The notes under the pieces are model-generated. The model saw only the letters and a list, made by a program, of their open reading frames with translations, was not told the DNA's origin and made no database searches. Of a DNA stretch of 64,000 nucleotides, positions 1 to 12,976 are shown piece after piece. Within the stretch, counting starts at the first letter, position 1; the number at the start of each line of letters is the position of its first letter. Source of the stretch: Rhodococcus sp. KBS0724. GTDB lineage: Bacteria > Actinomycetota > Actinomycetes > Mycobacteriales > Mycobacteriaceae. Location: contig NZ_VCBX02000001.1 of NCBI RefSeq assembly GCF_005938745.2, positions 1 through 64,000 on the forward strand, written 5' to 3'. Position numbers and translations under genes: made by a program.

Positions 1-1554
1 GTGAACGACGATCCCAACGCGCTCGAACGTGCCTGGGTCGACGTGGTTGCAGAACTCACGAGTGATGACCCCGGGAACGATCTTCCGATACTGAGTAGTA
101 AGCAGAAGGCATTCGTCCGCCTGGTGAGACCGCTCACACTCGCGCAAGGATTTGCACTCCTCTCGGTTCCGTCGTCCTTCGCTCAGGAGACCATCGAGCG
201 CGATCTGCGCGAACCGATTCTGCAAGCACTCGGACGACATCTCGGTGGCCAGGTCGAGGGCCTCGGCGTCCGTATCGCTCCTCCCGACGAAGATTCGGCA
301 GAACCGGAAGAGCGCACCGGCAGCCGTCAGTTCGAATCGGTCAGTAGTTCCGGCGCTTACCGTCGACGCCGATTCACCGAAGGTGACGGGGAACCGTCCG
401 ACTCCGAAACCGCCGAGAGCGAAGAGGTCGACGACGACCGCGAAGCATTGGCGAGTGTTCACGAATCGTGGCCGTCGTACTTCACCAAACCGCCGGCCAC
501 ACGGTCCTCGTCGAACTCCGGTGCAAACAGCCTCAACGCGAAGTACACGTTCGACACGTTTGTCATCGGTTCCTCCAACCGGTTTGCACACGCTGCTGCG
601 GTCGCGATCGCGGAGGCGCCTGCCCGCGCGTACAACCCGCTCTTCATCTGGGGCGCGTCCGGGCTCGGCAAGACGCACCTGCTGCACGCAGCCGGTCACT
701 ATGCGCAACGGCTCTTTCCCGGTATGCGCGTGAAGTACGTCTCTACCGAAGAGTTCACGAACGACTTCATCAACAGTCTTCGTGACGACCGCAAGGTGGC
801 GTTCAAGCGCCGTTATCGCGAGACAGACGTCCTCCTCGTCGACGACATCCAGTTCATCGAGGGCAAGGAAGGTATCCAGGAAGAGTTCTTCCACACCTTC
901 AACACCTTGCACAACGCGAACAAGCAGATCGTCGTCTCCTCGGACCGGCCGCCCAAGCAGTTGGCCACCCTCGAGGAGCGTCTGCGAACGCGATTCGAAT
1001 GGGGCCTGATCACCGACGTCCAACCGCCGGAACTCGAGACGCGTATCGCGATCTTGAGCAAGAAGGCGCGGATGGACCGCCTCGAGGTGCCACACGATGT
1101 CCTCGAGCTGATCGCCAGCCGGATCGAGCGCAACATCCGTGAACTCGAGGGGGCACTGATTCGTGTCACTGCCTTTGCCTCGCTCAACCGGCAGCCGTTG
1201 GATCTCACGTTGGCGGAAGTTGTCCTTCGGGACCTGATGCCCGATTCGTCGAGCCTCGAGATCAATGCGGCGACGATCATGGCCGTGACGGCCGAATACT
1301 TCAATATGTCGATCGACGACCTCTGTGGGCCGGGTAAGGCCCGTCCGCTCGCTCAGGCACGCCAGATCTCCATGTATTTGTGCCGTGAGCTGACGGATTT
1401 GTCATTGCCGAAGATCGGTCAGACGTTCGGGCGTGACCACACCACCGTCATGTACGCGGACAAGAAGATCCGTAAGGAAATGACCGAACGTCGCAAGGTG
1501 TACGACCAGGTACAAGAGCTGACGGCTCGGATCAAGCAGCGTTCCAAGCGCTGA
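1..1554 (+). CDS. dnaA: Chromosomal replication initiator protein DnaA
   Basis: DnaA binds DnaA boxes at oriC, melts the origin with ATP and helps load the replicative helicase. The 517-residue protein has an N-terminal domain I, a long acidic linker (about residues 95-180), an AAA+ core with Walker [10 protein letters not shown] (about 218-226) and Walker B VLLVDD (about 277-282), and the C-terminal DNA-binding signature [10 protein letters not shown]. Length is normal for actinobacteria, whose domain II is long. The GTG start is the first base of the window, so its promoter is not visible. It is followed by oriC and dnaN, the conserved order. Confidence 0.99.
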   Translation: MNDDPNALERAWVDVVAELTSDDPGNDLPILSSKQKAFVRLVRPLTLAQGFALLSVPSSFAQETIERDLREPILQALGRHLGGQVEGLGVRIAPPDEDSAEPEERTGSRQFESVSSSGAYRRRRFTEGDGEPSDSETAESEEVDDDREALASVHESWPSYFTKPPATRSSSNSGANSLNAKYTFDTFVIGSSNRFAHAAAVAIAEAPARAYNPLFIWGASGLGKTHLLHAAGHYAQRLFPGMRVKYVSTEEFTNDFINSLRDDRKVAFKRRYRETDVLLVDDIQFIEGKEGIQEEFFHTFNTLHNANKQIVVSSDRPPKQLATLEERLRTRFEWGLITDVQPPELETRIAILSKKARMDRLEVPHDVLELIASRIERNIRELEGALIRVTAFASLNRQPLDLTLAEVVLRDLMPDSSSLEINAATIMAVTAEYFNMSIDDLCGPGKARPLAQARQISMYLCRELTDLSLPKIGQTFGRDHTTVMYADKKIRKEMTERRKVYDQVQELTARIKQRSKR

Positions 1555-2135
1555 CCTGCATATTTTACCGGTGCCCCTCGAGGGGGAGAGTTCCCTCCCT
1601 CGAGGGGCACCGCTGTGTCGGCTGCCTTCCCTCGAGGGATGTCAATCCTGTCGAACCCGCGACACGCCAGGGTTCGACACGCCGGTTTTGTGAAACCTTT
1701 CGTTTCTTCTCAAAAGTATTCACATCTGGGGATAACTGTGTGGATAACTTCCAAAGTCTGTGGAGATCTCGAGGAGTAATCCGAAAACTTCTTGTCTGTG
1801 CACAGAAGGGGCTGATCGCTCCTCGAGTCTGTCCTCGAGAAGTCCACATGCCCTCGAGGGGGCAGACCTGCATCGACAACCGTTACTCCACAGATTGCAC
1901 AGGACTTATTACTACTACTGAGAAATTTCTAGGAAAAGCTCTTTAAAAGTAGATTTGTGGACAACTCCTGTGAGGAACCTCGAGACCGAGTTCGCTCGAC
2001 CTCGTCTCGGCTTTCCTCTTCGCCCCTCGAGGGCATACGGTTGTCGTCGCACACCGCTGTGCCAGACTTGTCGTCTGACGTCTGTGCCAGACTTGCTGTC
2101 ACCAGAACATGCCTACCGAGAGGAATCACCCGGCG
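1555..2135. other. oriC: oriC, the dnaA-dnaN origin region
   Basis: This 581-base non-coding gap between dnaA and dnaN is the expected origin of replication. DnaA-box matches: TGTGGATAA at 1739-1747, TGTGGACAA at 1956-1964 (the TTGTCCACA form in reverse), TGGGGATAA at 1727-1735 with one mismatch, and weaker copies such as 1759-1767. The stretch 1905-1955 is clearly A+T-rich for this genome and is the likely unwinding element; it opens with a TTATTACTACTACT run that reads as DnaA-trio triplets on the other strand. Nine CTCGAG-centred sites occur in the gap, at least five extended to CCCTCGAGGG. No gene is present. Confidence 0.93.
1569..1612 (+). terminator. 16-bp hairpin just after dnaA
   Basis: A perfect inverted repeat lies 14 bases after the dnaA stop: the left arm 1569-1584 (CGGTGCCCCTCGAGGG) pairs with 1597-1612 around a 12-base loop. 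There is no T-run, so it would be a U-less actinobacterial terminator or a structural element of the origin. Each arm contains the CCCTCGAGGG palindrome that recurs through oriC. Confidence 0.5.
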
Positions 2136-3320
2136 ATGGAGCTTGGAAGCCTGAAGTTTCGCGTATCCCGGGAAGAGTTCGCAGATTCAGTTGCATGGGT
2201 TGCTCGTAGCCTCCCCTCGAGGCCGCCTGTTCCCGTTCTCGGTGGCGTTCTTCTCGATGCAACCGAACAGGGACTCACTGTCTCCGGTTTCGACTACGAG
2301 GTCTCCGCTCAGGTTCGCGTATCCGCAGATGTCACGACTGTCGGTCAGGTCCTGGTTTCCGGTCGTCTCCTTGCCGACATCACCAAGTCGCTGCCTAACA
2401 AGCCTGTTGATGTCACCCTCGAGGGCACTCGCGTTCTGATCTCGTGTGGAAGCGCGAAGTTCTCGCTGCCGACGATGCCCGTCGAGGACTACCCGCAGCT
2501 TCCGACGCTTCCGCAGCAGTCCGGATCCATCCCGGTGGATCTGTTCTCCGAAGCAATCAGTCAGGTCGCCATCGCAGCTGGTAAAGACGACACCCTGCCG
2601 ATGTTGACCGGTATTCGTGTCGAGATTGCCCAGAATTCCATTGTCCTGGCTGCAACCGACCGTTTCCGTCTCGCTGTCCGTGAGCTCGAGTGGATGCCGG
2701 CGAACCCCGATGTCGAGGCTGCGGTTCTCATCCCGGCGAAGACCTTGTCCGAATCCGCGAAAACGCTTGCCGGAAACGCAAGTTCGCCCGTCGAGCTGGC
2801 TCTGGGTTCCGGGTCGAGCATCGGCAACGACGGTCTCCTGGGCATCGTCAACGACGGCCGTCGCACAACGACACGTCTCCTCGATGCGGAGTTCCCGAAG
2901 TTCCGCCAGCTTCTGCCGGCGCAGCACACAGCCATGGCAACCGTCGAGGTTGTTCCGCTGGTCGAAGCCATCAAGCGTGTGGCACTCGTGGCAGAGCGTG
3001 GGGCTCAGGTGCGTTTGCAGTTCTCTTCCGAAGGTCTGCTGCTCTCCGCTGGTGGCGATGACGCCGGCCGCGCTGAGGAAACGCTCAACGCGACGTTCCA
3101 GGGTGAGCCGTTGACCATTGCGTTCAACCCCGGATACCTCACGGATGGCCTGAACTCGTTGCACAGCGAGAACGTCCTGTTCGGCTTCACGACGCCCAGC
3201 CGTCCCGCAGTTCTGCGTCCGGCTACCGACGAAGATCCGACGCCGGACGAGTCGGGTAACTTCGCTGCGCCATCGAGCGAATACACCTATCTGCTGATGC
3301 CGGTTCGACTTCCAGGCTGA
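2136..3320 (+). CDS. dnaN: DNA polymerase III beta sliding clamp
   Basis: The beta clamp encircles DNA and tethers the polymerase III core and other repair enzymes. The 394-residue product starts [15 protein letters not shown] and contains the three clamp folds; the ending [10 protein letters not shown] is the typical beta-clamp C-terminus. I chose ATG 2136 over the upstream in-frame ATG 2109 because clamp homologues begin just before the LKFRV strand and an AGAGGA ribosome site lies at about 2118-2123. It is followed 22 bases later by recF. Confidence 0.97.
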   Translation: MELGSLKFRVSREEFADSVAWVARSLPSRPPVPVLGGVLLDATEQGLTVSGFDYEVSAQVRVSADVTTVGQVLVSGRLLADITKSLPNKPVDVTLEGTRVLISCGSAKFSLPTMPVEDYPQLPTLPQQSGSIPVDLFSEAISQVAIAAGKDDTLPMLTGIRVEIAQNSIVLAATDRFRLAVRELEWMPANPDVEAAVLIPAKTLSESAKTLAGNASSPVELALGSGSSIGNDGLLGIVNDGRRTTTRLLDAEFPKFRQLLPAQHTAMATVEVVPLVEAIKRVALVAERGAQVRLQFSSEGLLLSAGGDDAGRAEETLNATFQGEPLTIAFNPGYLTDGLNSLHSENVLFGFTTPSRPAVLRPATDEDPTPDESGNFAAPSSEYTYLLMPVRLPG

Positions 3321-3342
3321 TAATTGCTGTTGGGCGGCATGA

Positions 3343-4581
3343 GTGTTCGTTCGTAGATTCTCGTTGCGGGACTTCCGTTCGTGGGATTCCCTGACACTTG
3401 ATCTGGTGCCGGGAACAACTGTGTTCCTCGGTTCCAACGGGCACGGTAAAACCAACATCCTCGAGTCGCTCGGCTACTTGTCGACGCTGTCGTCTCATCG
3501 GGTTTCTTCCGATGCTCCGATGATTCGCAGCGGTTCGGCCAGCGCTTTTGCCGGTGCAACGGTGGTCAACTCCGGTCGTGAGCTCACCATCGACGTCGAG
3601 TTGATCGAGGGAAAGTCCAACCGCGCCAGGATAAATCAGTCGCCGGCGCGGCGTCCCCGCGAAGTTCTGGGGATCTTGCAGTCCGTGATGTTTGCGCCTG
3701 AGGATTTGTCGTTGGTTCGCGGCGATCCCGGTGACCGCCGACGGTATCTCGACGAACTGCTGACGTTCCGCATCCCTCGAATGGCCGCTGTACGCGCGGA
3801 TTACGACAAGGTGTTGCGCCAACGCTCAGCGCTGTTGAAAACAGCAGGTGGGGCACTTCGACGCGGTTCCGGTGGCGGCGAAAATGTTCTCTCCACCCTC
3901 GAGGTGTGGGACGGGCATTTGGCTGCACACGGCGCGCAGTTGTTGGCCGGGCGCCTCGAGTTGGTCCACGACCTCGCGCCGCATCTTGCCGAGTCGTATC
4001 GCTCGATAGCGCCGGAATCCAGGCCGGCGTCGATGCGATACCGCAGCAGCCTCGGAACGTCATTGGATCCTGAATTTACCGATCCCACAAGGATTCCCGG
4101 AATCGACGACGTCGCGTACCTCGAGGAGCGTTTCCATAACGAACTGTCGGTGATGCGAACCAAGGAGATCGATCGGGGTGTGTGTCTGGTCGGTCCGCAC
4201 CGCGACGACCTCGAGTTGATTCTCGGGGACAGTCCGGCAAAAGGCTTTGCCAGTCATGGGGAATCGTGGTCGTTTGCGTTGTCGCTGCGGCTGGCGGGGT
4301 TTGCGTTGCTCCGAACTGAAGGCAGTGATCCCGTACTGCTGCTCGACGACGTTTTTGCGGAATTGGATCGCCGCCGTCGCCGTGCGTTGGCTGCGGTCGC
4401 CGCCACCGCTGAGCAGGTCATCGTCACTGCCGCGGTTCCGGAGGACGTTCCCGGCGAACTCGAGGCAGCCAAGTTCGGCGTCGAAGCATCCGAAACGCCC
4501 GAAGGTCGTATTTCACGGATAGTCTCGAAAGACTGGTCTGCGAAGACGGACTTGTCCGAGGGGGTCGAAAATCGTGACTGA
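3343..4581 (+). CDS. recF: DNA replication and repair protein RecF
   Basis: RecF is an ABC-type ATPase that works with RecO and RecR to load RecA at gapped DNA. The 412-residue protein begins with the family pattern [13 protein letters not shown] and has Walker [10 protein letters not shown] at about residues 30-38, and a C-terminal Walker B-like [11 protein letters not shown]. The GTG start at 3343 is required, since the ATG at 3339 is in another frame and stops after five codons. Its stop overlaps the start of the next gene by 8 bases, implying translational coupling. Confidence 0.97.
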   Translation: MFVRRFSLRDFRSWDSLTLDLVPGTTVFLGSNGHGKTNILESLGYLSTLSSHRVSSDAPMIRSGSASAFAGATVVNSGRELTIDVELIEGKSNRARINQSPARRPREVLGILQSVMFAPEDLSLVRGDPGDRRRYLDELLTFRIPRMAAVRADYDKVLRQRSALLKTAGGALRRGSGGGENVLSTLEVWDGHLAAHGAQLLAGRLELVHDLAPHLAESYRSIAPESRPASMRYRSSLGTSLDPEFTDPTRIPGIDDVAYLEERFHNELSVMRTKEIDRGVCLVGPHRDDLELILGDSPAKGFASHGESWSFALSLRLAGFALLRTEGSDPVLLLDDVFAELDRRRRRALAAVAATAEQVIVTAAVPEDVPGELEAAKFGVEASETPEGRISRIVSKDWSAKTDLSEGVENRD

Positions 4582-5107
4582 CGAGAAAGAGCCCGAACTT
4601 CGGGGTATCGACTTGGCTCGCCGAGCCCTCGAGGAGGCCCGCGCTGCGGCTAAAGCCAACGGCAAGGCCGTCGGGCAAGGTCGATCGTCACCCAAGTTCG
4701 GTAGCGGTAGGCCGCGTCGGCGCGGCGGGTGGTCCGGTCCCGGCCCGGATGCCCGCGATCCACAACCGTTCGGTGCACTGACCAGCGCGGTGTCCAAATC
4801 ACGCGGCTGGTCGCCGAGAGTATCCGAAGGCACGGTGCTCGGCCGCTGGCCGCAGGTTGTCGGAGAAGACATCTCCGCGCATGCCGAGCCCATCTCTCTT
4901 CGTGAAGGTGTCTTGAGCATCTCCGCGGAGTCGACGGCCTGGGCAACTCAATTACGGATGATGCAATCCCAGATTTTGGCAAAAATCGCGGTTGCGGTGG
5001 GTGACGGCGTCGTGAAAACACTACGGATCACTGGCCCGAGCGCACCGAGTTGGCGTAAAGGCGAAAGGCACGTCAAAGGTCGCGGACCTCGCGATACGTA
5101 CGGCTGA
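4574..5107 (+). CDS. dciA: DciA-type helicase loader (DUF721)
   Basis: This 177-residue protein belongs to the DUF721/DciA family, the ancestral bacterial loader or partner of the replicative helicase DnaB in organisms without DnaC or DnaI. The N-terminal half is basic and low in complexity ([17 protein letters not shown] and Arg/Lys-rich flanks). The C-terminal half carries the conserved DUF721 core with [16 protein letters not shown] and the helix [12 protein letters not shown]. The GTG start overlaps the recF stop. Position directly after recF is conserved across actinobacteria and supports a role in replication start. Confidence 0.9.
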   Translation: MTDEKEPELRGIDLARRALEEARAAAKANGKAVGQGRSSPKFGSGRPRRRGGWSGPGPDARDPQPFGALTSAVSKSRGWSPRVSEGTVLGRWPQVVGEDISAHAEPISLREGVLSISAESTAWATQLRMMQSQILAKIAVAVGDGVVKTLRITGPSAPSWRKGERHVKGRGPRDTYG

Positions 5108-5193
5108 GCAAGCCCTGGTTGTACCTATTACTTCATGTTACAGTTACCCCGGTTCTGGGTGAACTGTGTCACAGAGCATGAAGGGGTAGTCAG

Positions 5194-6087
5194 ATGCCGA
5201 GCAAGGTACACGCCGAGCCTGATCACATCTTGTTGCAGGCACGCAATGTCGAATTCGACTGGTCCGACCTGCCGATGCATTGGATTCCCGGCGATCCGTT
5301 CAGTACTCACGTACTCAACGTGCTGCACCTGCTGCTCCCGGCCGGTGAAGAGTGGTTTGTCGAAACGTTCAAGGAAGCACTTCCTCTTATCGAGGACGAG
5401 AAGCTTCGTGACGACGTTGTCGGCTTCATCGGTCAGGAAGCCATGCACGCCGGCGCCCACAGTGGTGTGCTGGTCCACCTGAAGGAAAATGGACTCGATC
5501 CGACGCCGTACACGCGGCAGATGGAATGGACCTTCTCGAAATTGCTCGGACCACGTCCCCTGACCGGACGGCGAGCCGAGAATCACCTGGTTGAGCGTCT
5601 GGCGATCATCGCGGCCATCGAACACATCACGGCATTCCTCGGCGACTGGGTCCTCAACGCCGACGGACTGGATCGGGCCGGAATGCACCCGACCATGCTC
5701 GACCTGCTGCGCTGGCACGGAGCTGAAGAAGTCGAACACCGAGCGGTTGCGTACGACGTGATGCGCTACTTCGACAAGCGGGAAACCCGCCGTATCCGTA
5801 CTCAACTCCTCGTCACGCCCGTCATCGTGTGGTTGTGGATCAGAGGGACCCGCTTCCTGATGCGCAACGATCCTGAACTTGCCAACCAAGCGCCGAGTCG
5901 GCGTCGTCCGCACTTGTCCGATTTTGTGGCAGCCGGTAAGCGCGGCACAGTCCCCACCAGTTTCGAGCTGGTCAAGCGGATGTCGACGTACTTCTCGAAG
6001 TCGTATCACCCCGGCAAAGAAGGTTCGACCGCTCAAGCGGTGAAGTACCTGGCCTCCTCGCCGGCTGCGCAGGCGGCGGCCCGGTGA
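5194..6087 (+). CDS. Ferritin-like metal-dependent hydrolase (PF10118-type)
   Basis: The 297-residue protein matches the family called predicted metal-dependent hydrolase (COG3687/PF10118). It is helix-rich with potential di-metal ligands: QEAMHAGAH at about residues 86-94, AIEHITAFLGD, and HGAEEVEHRAVAYDV, an EExxH signature as in ferritin-like di-iron proteins. The substrate is unknown. ATG 5194 follows GAAGGGGTAG, a fair ribosome site. Its stop overlaps the next gene by 4 bases, and that neighbour is a flavin/[2Fe-2S] reductase, so electron delivery to a di-iron oxygenase-like enzyme is a sensible inference. It is an insertion relative to the usual dciA-gyrB neighbourhood. Confidence 0.8.
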   Translation: MPSKVHAEPDHILLQARNVEFDWSDLPMHWIPGDPFSTHVLNVLHLLLPAGEEWFVETFKEALPLIEDEKLRDDVVGFIGQEAMHAGAHSGVLVHLKENGLDPTPYTRQMEWTFSKLLGPRPLTGRRAENHLVERLAIIAAIEHITAFLGDWVLNADGLDRAGMHPTMLDLLRWHGAEEVEHRAVAYDVMRYFDKRETRRIRTQLLVTPVIVWLWIRGTRFLMRNDPELANQAPSRRRPHLSDFVAAGKRGTVPTSFELVKRMSTYFSKSYHPGKEGSTAQAVKYLASSPAAQAAAR

Positions 6088-7211
6088 TTCCGTCGATTGC
6101 CAGGATCAAGGACGTCCTGATCGGGCACGACGGACTTCCGCGATATCAGGCACCACCGGATCTCGCGGGTCGTGCCCGCCCCGATCGGGCCATGCGGATC
6201 ACAGAGTTGTTGACGGACAAGTACCTTCGTGTTCTGACGGCCTACGATTACAACCCGAAGATTGCCGGCCACAATCCGGACACCGCGCTGAACATGGTGG
6301 TCAGTACGCGTGAGGTGGTGGCGACCGACGAGAATGTTGTTTGTCTGCGCTTCGAATCTGCCGATGGCTCACCGATTCCTCCGTGGCAGCCCGGTTCTCA
6401 TCTGGACTTCCATCTGCCTTCGGGGTTGCGCAGGCAGTATTCACTCTGCGGCGACAGCGCTGATCGCTGGGGATACAGCGTCGCTGTACGCCGAATTCCC
6501 GACGGCGGCGGTGGATCCGTCGAAATGCATGCGCTGCAACCAGGCGAGCACGTGACGGTTCGCGGACCGCGCAACGGATTTCCCTTTGTCGGAGAAGGTA
6601 GTGCGCTCTTCATTGCCGGTGGAATCGGAATAACTCCGATCATCGCAATGGTCAGGGCTGCAAGGCAATTGGGCATGGACTGGCACTTCGTGTATTCCGG
6701 CCGTTCTCGTGAGTCCATGCCGTTCCTCGAGGAGATCGCAACCTGGGAACCGGAACGGGTGTTCGTGCGACCTGACGAAGAATTCGGACTACCCACCGCC
6801 GCGGATCTTCTGGAAAAAGCTCCGGAAGGTGGAGCGGTGTATTGCTGTGGCCCGACGCCCATGCTCGACGCGGTGCGCACAGGTTTCCGTGAAACATCCT
6901 CCACTGCTTTGCATTTCGAAAGATTTGGAGCGCCGCCAATCGTAGGAGGGGTTCCGTTCGAAGTGCAACTGGTCAGCTCGGGTCAAGTGTTGAGCGTGGA
7001 CGCCGACCAGTCGGCACTCGAAGTTGTCAGGAAAACCTTGCCCGGGGTCGGCTACTCGTGTCAGCAAGGTTTCTGCGGGACGTGCCGGGTGAAGGTCCTC
7101 GCAGGCACTCCGGATCACCGCGAGAACCGCCTGACCGATGCCGAACGGGAAAGCGAGATGCTGATCTGTGTGTCGCGTTCCGACGGCGGGCGACTGGTAC
7201 TCGATCTCTAG
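6084..7211 (+). CDS. PDR/VanB-type ferredoxin reductase with C-terminal [2Fe-2S] domain
   Basis: This 375-residue oxidoreductase passes electrons from NAD(P)H through flavin to an iron-sulfur cluster and on to an oxygenase. After a 70-residue N-terminal extension comes a flavin-binding barrel with RQYSLCGD, then a nucleotide-binding domain with GGIGITP and CCGPTPML, and a plant-type ferredoxin domain with cysteines at about 326, 331, 334 and 362. It overlaps the upstream gene by 4 bases (GTGA). The terminal oxygenase partner is not obvious; the ferritin-like protein just upstream is the best candidate. Confidence 0.9.
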   Translation: MIPSIARIKDVLIGHDGLPRYQAPPDLAGRARPDRAMRITELLTDKYLRVLTAYDYNPKIAGHNPDTALNMVVSTREVVATDENVVCLRFESADGSPIPPWQPGSHLDFHLPSGLRRQYSLCGDSADRWGYSVAVRRIPDGGGGSVEMHALQPGEHVTVRGPRNGFPFVGEGSALFIAGGIGITPIIAMVRAARQLGMDWHFVYSGRSRESMPFLEEIATWEPERVFVRPDEEFGLPTAADLLEKAPEGGAVYCCGPTPMLDAVRTGFRETSSTALHFERFGAPPIVGGVPFEVQLVSSGQVLSVDADQSALEVVRKTLPGVGYSCQQGFCGTCRVKVLAGTPDHRENRLTDAERESEMLICVSRSDGGRLVLDL

Positions 7212-7243
7212 TTCTTTTCCACTCTCCTACGAAGGGTTTGCCG

Positions 7244-8167
7244 ATGACCAAGCATGCGCCGCTCCATGCCGTAACCGCCCGCAGCGTCACCAACGGCGCC
7301 GTCAGCCTTGCCGTATTCGAGCAGGGGCCGGCAGACGGTGAGACGATCGTCCTCGTTCACGGGTGGCCGGATACTCACGAACTGTGGAATCGCGTCGTAC
7401 CGCTGTTGGCCGACAATTTCCGCGTCGTCAGTTACGACAGCCGCGGAGCCGGTGAGAGCACGATCCCGTCGCGAGTGCAGGACTACCAACTCAGTGCGAT
7501 GGCTGGTGATCTGTTTGCCGTCATCGATGCCGTCAGTCCGAACAAGCCGGTTCACGTCGTTGCTCATGACTGGGGATCCGTCGAAACCTGGGAGGCCGTC
7601 TGCGAGCCGGGCGCTGAGGAGAAGATCGCATCCTTCAGTTCTATTTCAGGACCGAATCTCGACCATCTCGGAAAATGGATCCGTTCCAGTGCGTCCAAGC
7701 GGCGATTCCGCGGACCGGCCGCCCAGGGAGTCGCGTCGGCGTACACGGTTCTGTTTCAGATTCCGGGTCTGTGCACCCTGCCTTTGAGGCTGTGGTTCGC
7801 CAAGCACTGGCCGGCGTTTCTCGGATTTTTCGACGGTCTGGACCCGAAATTGGTGAGGCCCGCCCCGACGGTTGCCGACGACATGGTTAACGGTCTCAAG
7901 TTGTATCGGGCGAATATCCGGCCGGCTCTGGGCAAACCGCGGGAACGGTACACGGACGTTCCGGTTCAGTTGATCTTGAACGTCTGCGACAAGGCCGTTC
8001 GGCCGGTGGGCTTCGAGGACACGGAAAAATGGGTCTCCGACCTGCGACGGACCGAAATCCAGGCCGGTCACTGGTCGCCGATTTCACACGCCGACGAGGT
8101 TGCCGAACATGCGCAGGCATTTATCGCGAGCCTGAGAGAGCGTCGCTCGGAGAAGCAAACTTCCTAG
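7244..8167 (+). CDS. Alpha/beta hydrolase, epoxide-hydrolase-like
   Basis: The 307-residue protein has the alpha/beta hydrolase fold with oxyanion motif HGWPDTHELW, an aspartate nucleophile elbow VVAHDWGSVE (Asp rather than Ser, as in epoxide hydrolases and haloalkane dehalogenases), and a C-terminal catalytic histidine in AGHWSPISHAD. I chose ATG 7244, preceded by GAAGGGTTTG, over longer in-frame starts that run into the upstream gene. It sits 32 bases after the reductase and probably shares its transcript, suggesting a three-step oxidation and hydrolysis route. Ester hydrolase activity is less likely because there is no GxSxG. Confidence 0.85.
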   Translation: MTKHAPLHAVTARSVTNGAVSLAVFEQGPADGETIVLVHGWPDTHELWNRVVPLLADNFRVVSYDSRGAGESTIPSRVQDYQLSAMAGDLFAVIDAVSPNKPVHVVAHDWGSVETWEAVCEPGAEEKIASFSSISGPNLDHLGKWIRSSASKRRFRGPAAQGVASAYTVLFQIPGLCTLPLRLWFAKHWPAFLGFFDGLDPKLVRPAPTVADDMVNGLKLYRANIRPALGKPRERYTDVPVQLILNVCDKAVRPVGFEDTEKWVSDLRRTEIQAGHWSPISHADEVAEHAQAFIASLRERRSEKQTS

Positions 8168-8268
8168 CGTTTCACCTTCAGGGGATCGTAAAAATTCGTC
8201 TGCGGCGCAACCAGGGGTGTCATTGGCCGGTTCCTGTCGGTGCTTACCAGTAAGATGGTCTTCGGTAA

Positions 8269-10401
<2,133 letters not shown>

Positions 10402-10444
10402 GGCCTGTGCTTGCGCCCACCATCTTCTTTAAGAAAGTGAACTC

Positions 10445-12976
10445 ATGACCGACACCACGTTGCCACCGGACGGACCGCAGCACGACCGCATCGAACCGGT
10501 CGACATCCAGCAGGAAATGCAGAGCAGCTACATCGACTACGCCATGAGCGTCATCGTCGGTCGCGCCCTGCCGGATGTGCGCGACGGCCTCAAGCCCGTG
10601 CACCGCCGCGTGCTGTACGCGATGTACGACACCGGCAATCGCCCCGATCGCGGATATGTGAAGTCTGCCCGTCCGGTCGCCGAGACCATGGGTAACTACC
10701 ACCCCCACGGCGACTCCTCGATCTACGACACCCTGGTCCGTATGGCCCAGCCGTGGTCGCTGCGGTATCCCCTCGTCGACGGCCAGGGCAACTTCGGTTC
10801 CCGTGGCAACGACGGCGCCGCCGCCATGCGTTACACGGAGTGCCGTCTCACGCCTCTCGCTATGGAGATGCTGCGTGAAATCGACCACGACACAGTCGAT
10901 TTCACGCCGAACTACGACGGTAAGACGCAGGAACCGACGGTTCTTCCCAGTCGTGTCCCGAACCTGCTGATCAACGGCTCCAACGGTATTGCCGTCGGTA
11001 TGGCCACCAACATTCCGCCGCACAACCTGCGTGAAGTCGCCGAAGCCATCTACTGGGCTCTCGAGAACTACGAAGCCGACGAGGAATCCACGCTCGCTGC
11101 CGTCATGGAGCGGGTCAAGGGACCGGACTTCCCGACGCACGGTCTCATCGTGGGTGGCCAGGGAATTCAGGACGCCTACACCACCGGCCGCGGCTCCGTC
11201 CGTATGCGCGGTGTGGTCGAGGTCGAAGAAGATGCCAAGGGCCGCACCACAATTGTCATCACCGAGCTGCCGTACCAGGTCAACCCGGACAACCTGATCA
11301 CCTCCATCGCGGATCAGGTTCGTGACGCCAAGATCGCCGGCATCTCCGACATTCACGACGAGTCTTCCGACCGCGTCGGCATGCGCATCGTTGTCACCGT
11401 CAAGCGTGACGCCGTTGCCAAGGTTGTGTTGAACAACCTGTACAAGCACACGCAGCTGCAGACCAGCTTCGGCTGCAACATGCTCTCCATCGTCGACGGT
11501 GTGCCGCGCACACTGCGCCTCGACCAGATGATCCGTCTGTACACGACGCATCAGCTCGAGGTCATCGTCCGTCGCACGCAGTACCTGCTCCGTAAGGCCG
11601 AAGAGCGCGCTCACATCTTGCGTGGTCTGGTCAAGGCTCTCGACGCCTTGGACGAGGTCATCGCCCTGATCCGTGCGTCGCAGACCGTCGACGTCGCTCG
11701 GGCCGGATTGATGAACCTCCTCGATGTCGACGAGATTCAGGCCGACGCGATCCTCGCGATGCAGTTGCGTCGTCTGGCCGCCCTCGAGCGTCAGAAGATC
11801 GTCGACGAATTGGCCGAGATCGAGATCGAAATCGCCGATTACAAAGACATTCTGGCCAAGCCTGAGCGTCAGCGCGCGATCGTTCGTGACGAGCTCAAGG
11901 AAATCGTCGACAAGTACGGCGACGACCGTCGTACCCGCATCATCGCCGCCGACGGAGACGTCAACGACGAAGACCTCATCGCCCGCGAGGACGTTGTCGT
12001 CACGATCACCGAGACCGGCTACGCCAAGCGCACCAAGACCGACCTGTACCGCTCGCAGAAGCGCGGCGGCAAGGGCGTTCAGGGTGCCGGCCTCAAGCAG
12101 GACGACATCGTCTCGCACTTCTTCGTCACGTCGACGCACGACTGGCTGCTGTTCTTCACCACGAAGGGCCGCGTCTACCGTGCCAAGGCTTACGAACTGC
12201 CCGAGGCCAGCCGCACCGCGCGTGGTCAGCACGTAGCCAACCTGCTGGCCTTCCAGCCGGACGAGCGCATTCAGTCCGTCATCCAGATCAAGACGTACGA
12301 AGACGCGCCCTATCTGGTCCTCGCTACTCGCAACGGTCTGGTCAAGAAGTCCAAGCTCACGGACTTCGACTCCAACCGCAGCGGTGGCATCGTCGCGATC
12401 AACCTGCGCGACGAGGACGAACTGGTCGGTGCCGTTCTCTGCTCTGCCGACGACGATCTGCTTCTCGTGTCGGCACAGGGCCAGTCGATCCGCTTCTCCG
12501 CAACCGACGAGGCATTGCGTCCCATGGGCCGCGCCACCTCCGGTGTTCAGGGCATGCGTTTCAACGGTGAGGACGAGCTGCTCTCGCTCAACGTCGTTCG
12601 TGAAGGCAAGTTCCTGCTGGTCGCGACTTCCGGTGGTTACGCCAAGCGCACAAGCATGGAGGACTACCCGGTCCAGGGCCGCGGCGGCAAGGGCGTGCTC
12701 ACCATTCAGTACGACAAGAAACGTGGCACTCTGGTCGGAGCGCTCATCGTCGACGACGACGACGAGCTGTACGCGATCACCTCGGGCGGCGGCGTCATCA
12801 GGACAGCTGCCAAGCAGGTTCGTAAGGCTGGACGCCAGACCAAGGGCGTGCGTCTGATGAACCTCGGCGAAGGCGACACCTTGCTCGCAATTGCGCGCAA
12901 CGCCGACGAACCCGAAGAGATCGCTGCCGCAAACACCGACAGCGCAGACAATGCCGATGGAGCTAAGGAGTCCTAG
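10445..12976 (+). CDS. gyrA: DNA gyrase subunit A
   Basis: GyrA is the DNA breakage and reunion subunit. The 843-residue product has the winged-helix quinolone region [14 protein letters not shown] (residues 83-96), the catalytic Tyr130 in AMRYTECR, and a C-terminal beta-pinwheel of repeated GYAKR/GGKG-like blades including the GyrA box QKRGGKG. Ser91 occupies the position that is Ala90 in M. tuberculosis, and Asp95 matches Asp94, so the sequence is of the quinolone-sensitive type. The stop codon shares its last base with the start of the DUF3566 gene. Confidence 0.98.
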   Translation: MTDTTLPPDGPQHDRIEPVDIQQEMQSSYIDYAMSVIVGRALPDVRDGLKPVHRRVLYAMYDTGNRPDRGYVKSARPVAETMGNYHPHGDSSIYDTLVRMAQPWSLRYPLVDGQGNFGSRGNDGAAAMRYTECRLTPLAMEMLREIDHDTVDFTPNYDGKTQEPTVLPSRVPNLLINGSNGIAVGMATNIPPHNLREVAEAIYWALENYEADEESTLAAVMERVKGPDFPTHGLIVGGQGIQDAYTTGRGSVRMRGVVEVEEDAKGRTTIVITELPYQVNPDNLITSIADQVRDAKIAGISDIHDESSDRVGMRIVVTVKRDAVAKVVLNNLYKHTQLQTSFGCNMLSIVDGVPRTLRLDQMIRLYTTHQLEVIVRRTQYLLRKAEERAHILRGLVKALDALDEVIALIRASQTVDVARAGLMNLLDVDEIQADAILAMQLRRLAALERQKIVDELAEIEIEIADYKDILAKPERQRAIVRDELKEIVDKYGDDRRTRIIAADGDVNDEDLIAREDVVVTITETGYAKRTKTDLYRSQKRGGKGVQGAGLKQDDIVSHFFVTSTHDWLLFFTTKGRVYRAKAYELPEASRTARGQHVANLLAFQPDERIQSVIQIKTYEDAPYLVLATRNGLVKKSKLTDFDSNRSGGIVAINLRDEDELVGAVLCSADDDLLLVSAQGQSIRFSATDEALRPMGRATSGVQGMRFNGEDELLSLNVVREGKFLLVATSGGYAKRTSMEDYPVQGRGGKGVLTIQYDKKRGTLVGALIVDDDDELYAITSGGGVIRTAAKQVRKAGRQTKGVRLMNLGEGDTLLAIARNADEPEEIAAANTDSADNADGAKES

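Noticed and set aside
2187..3458. A 423-codon open frame antisense to dnaN
   Set aside because: Covers the clamp gene completely, lacks a ribosome site and has no domain.
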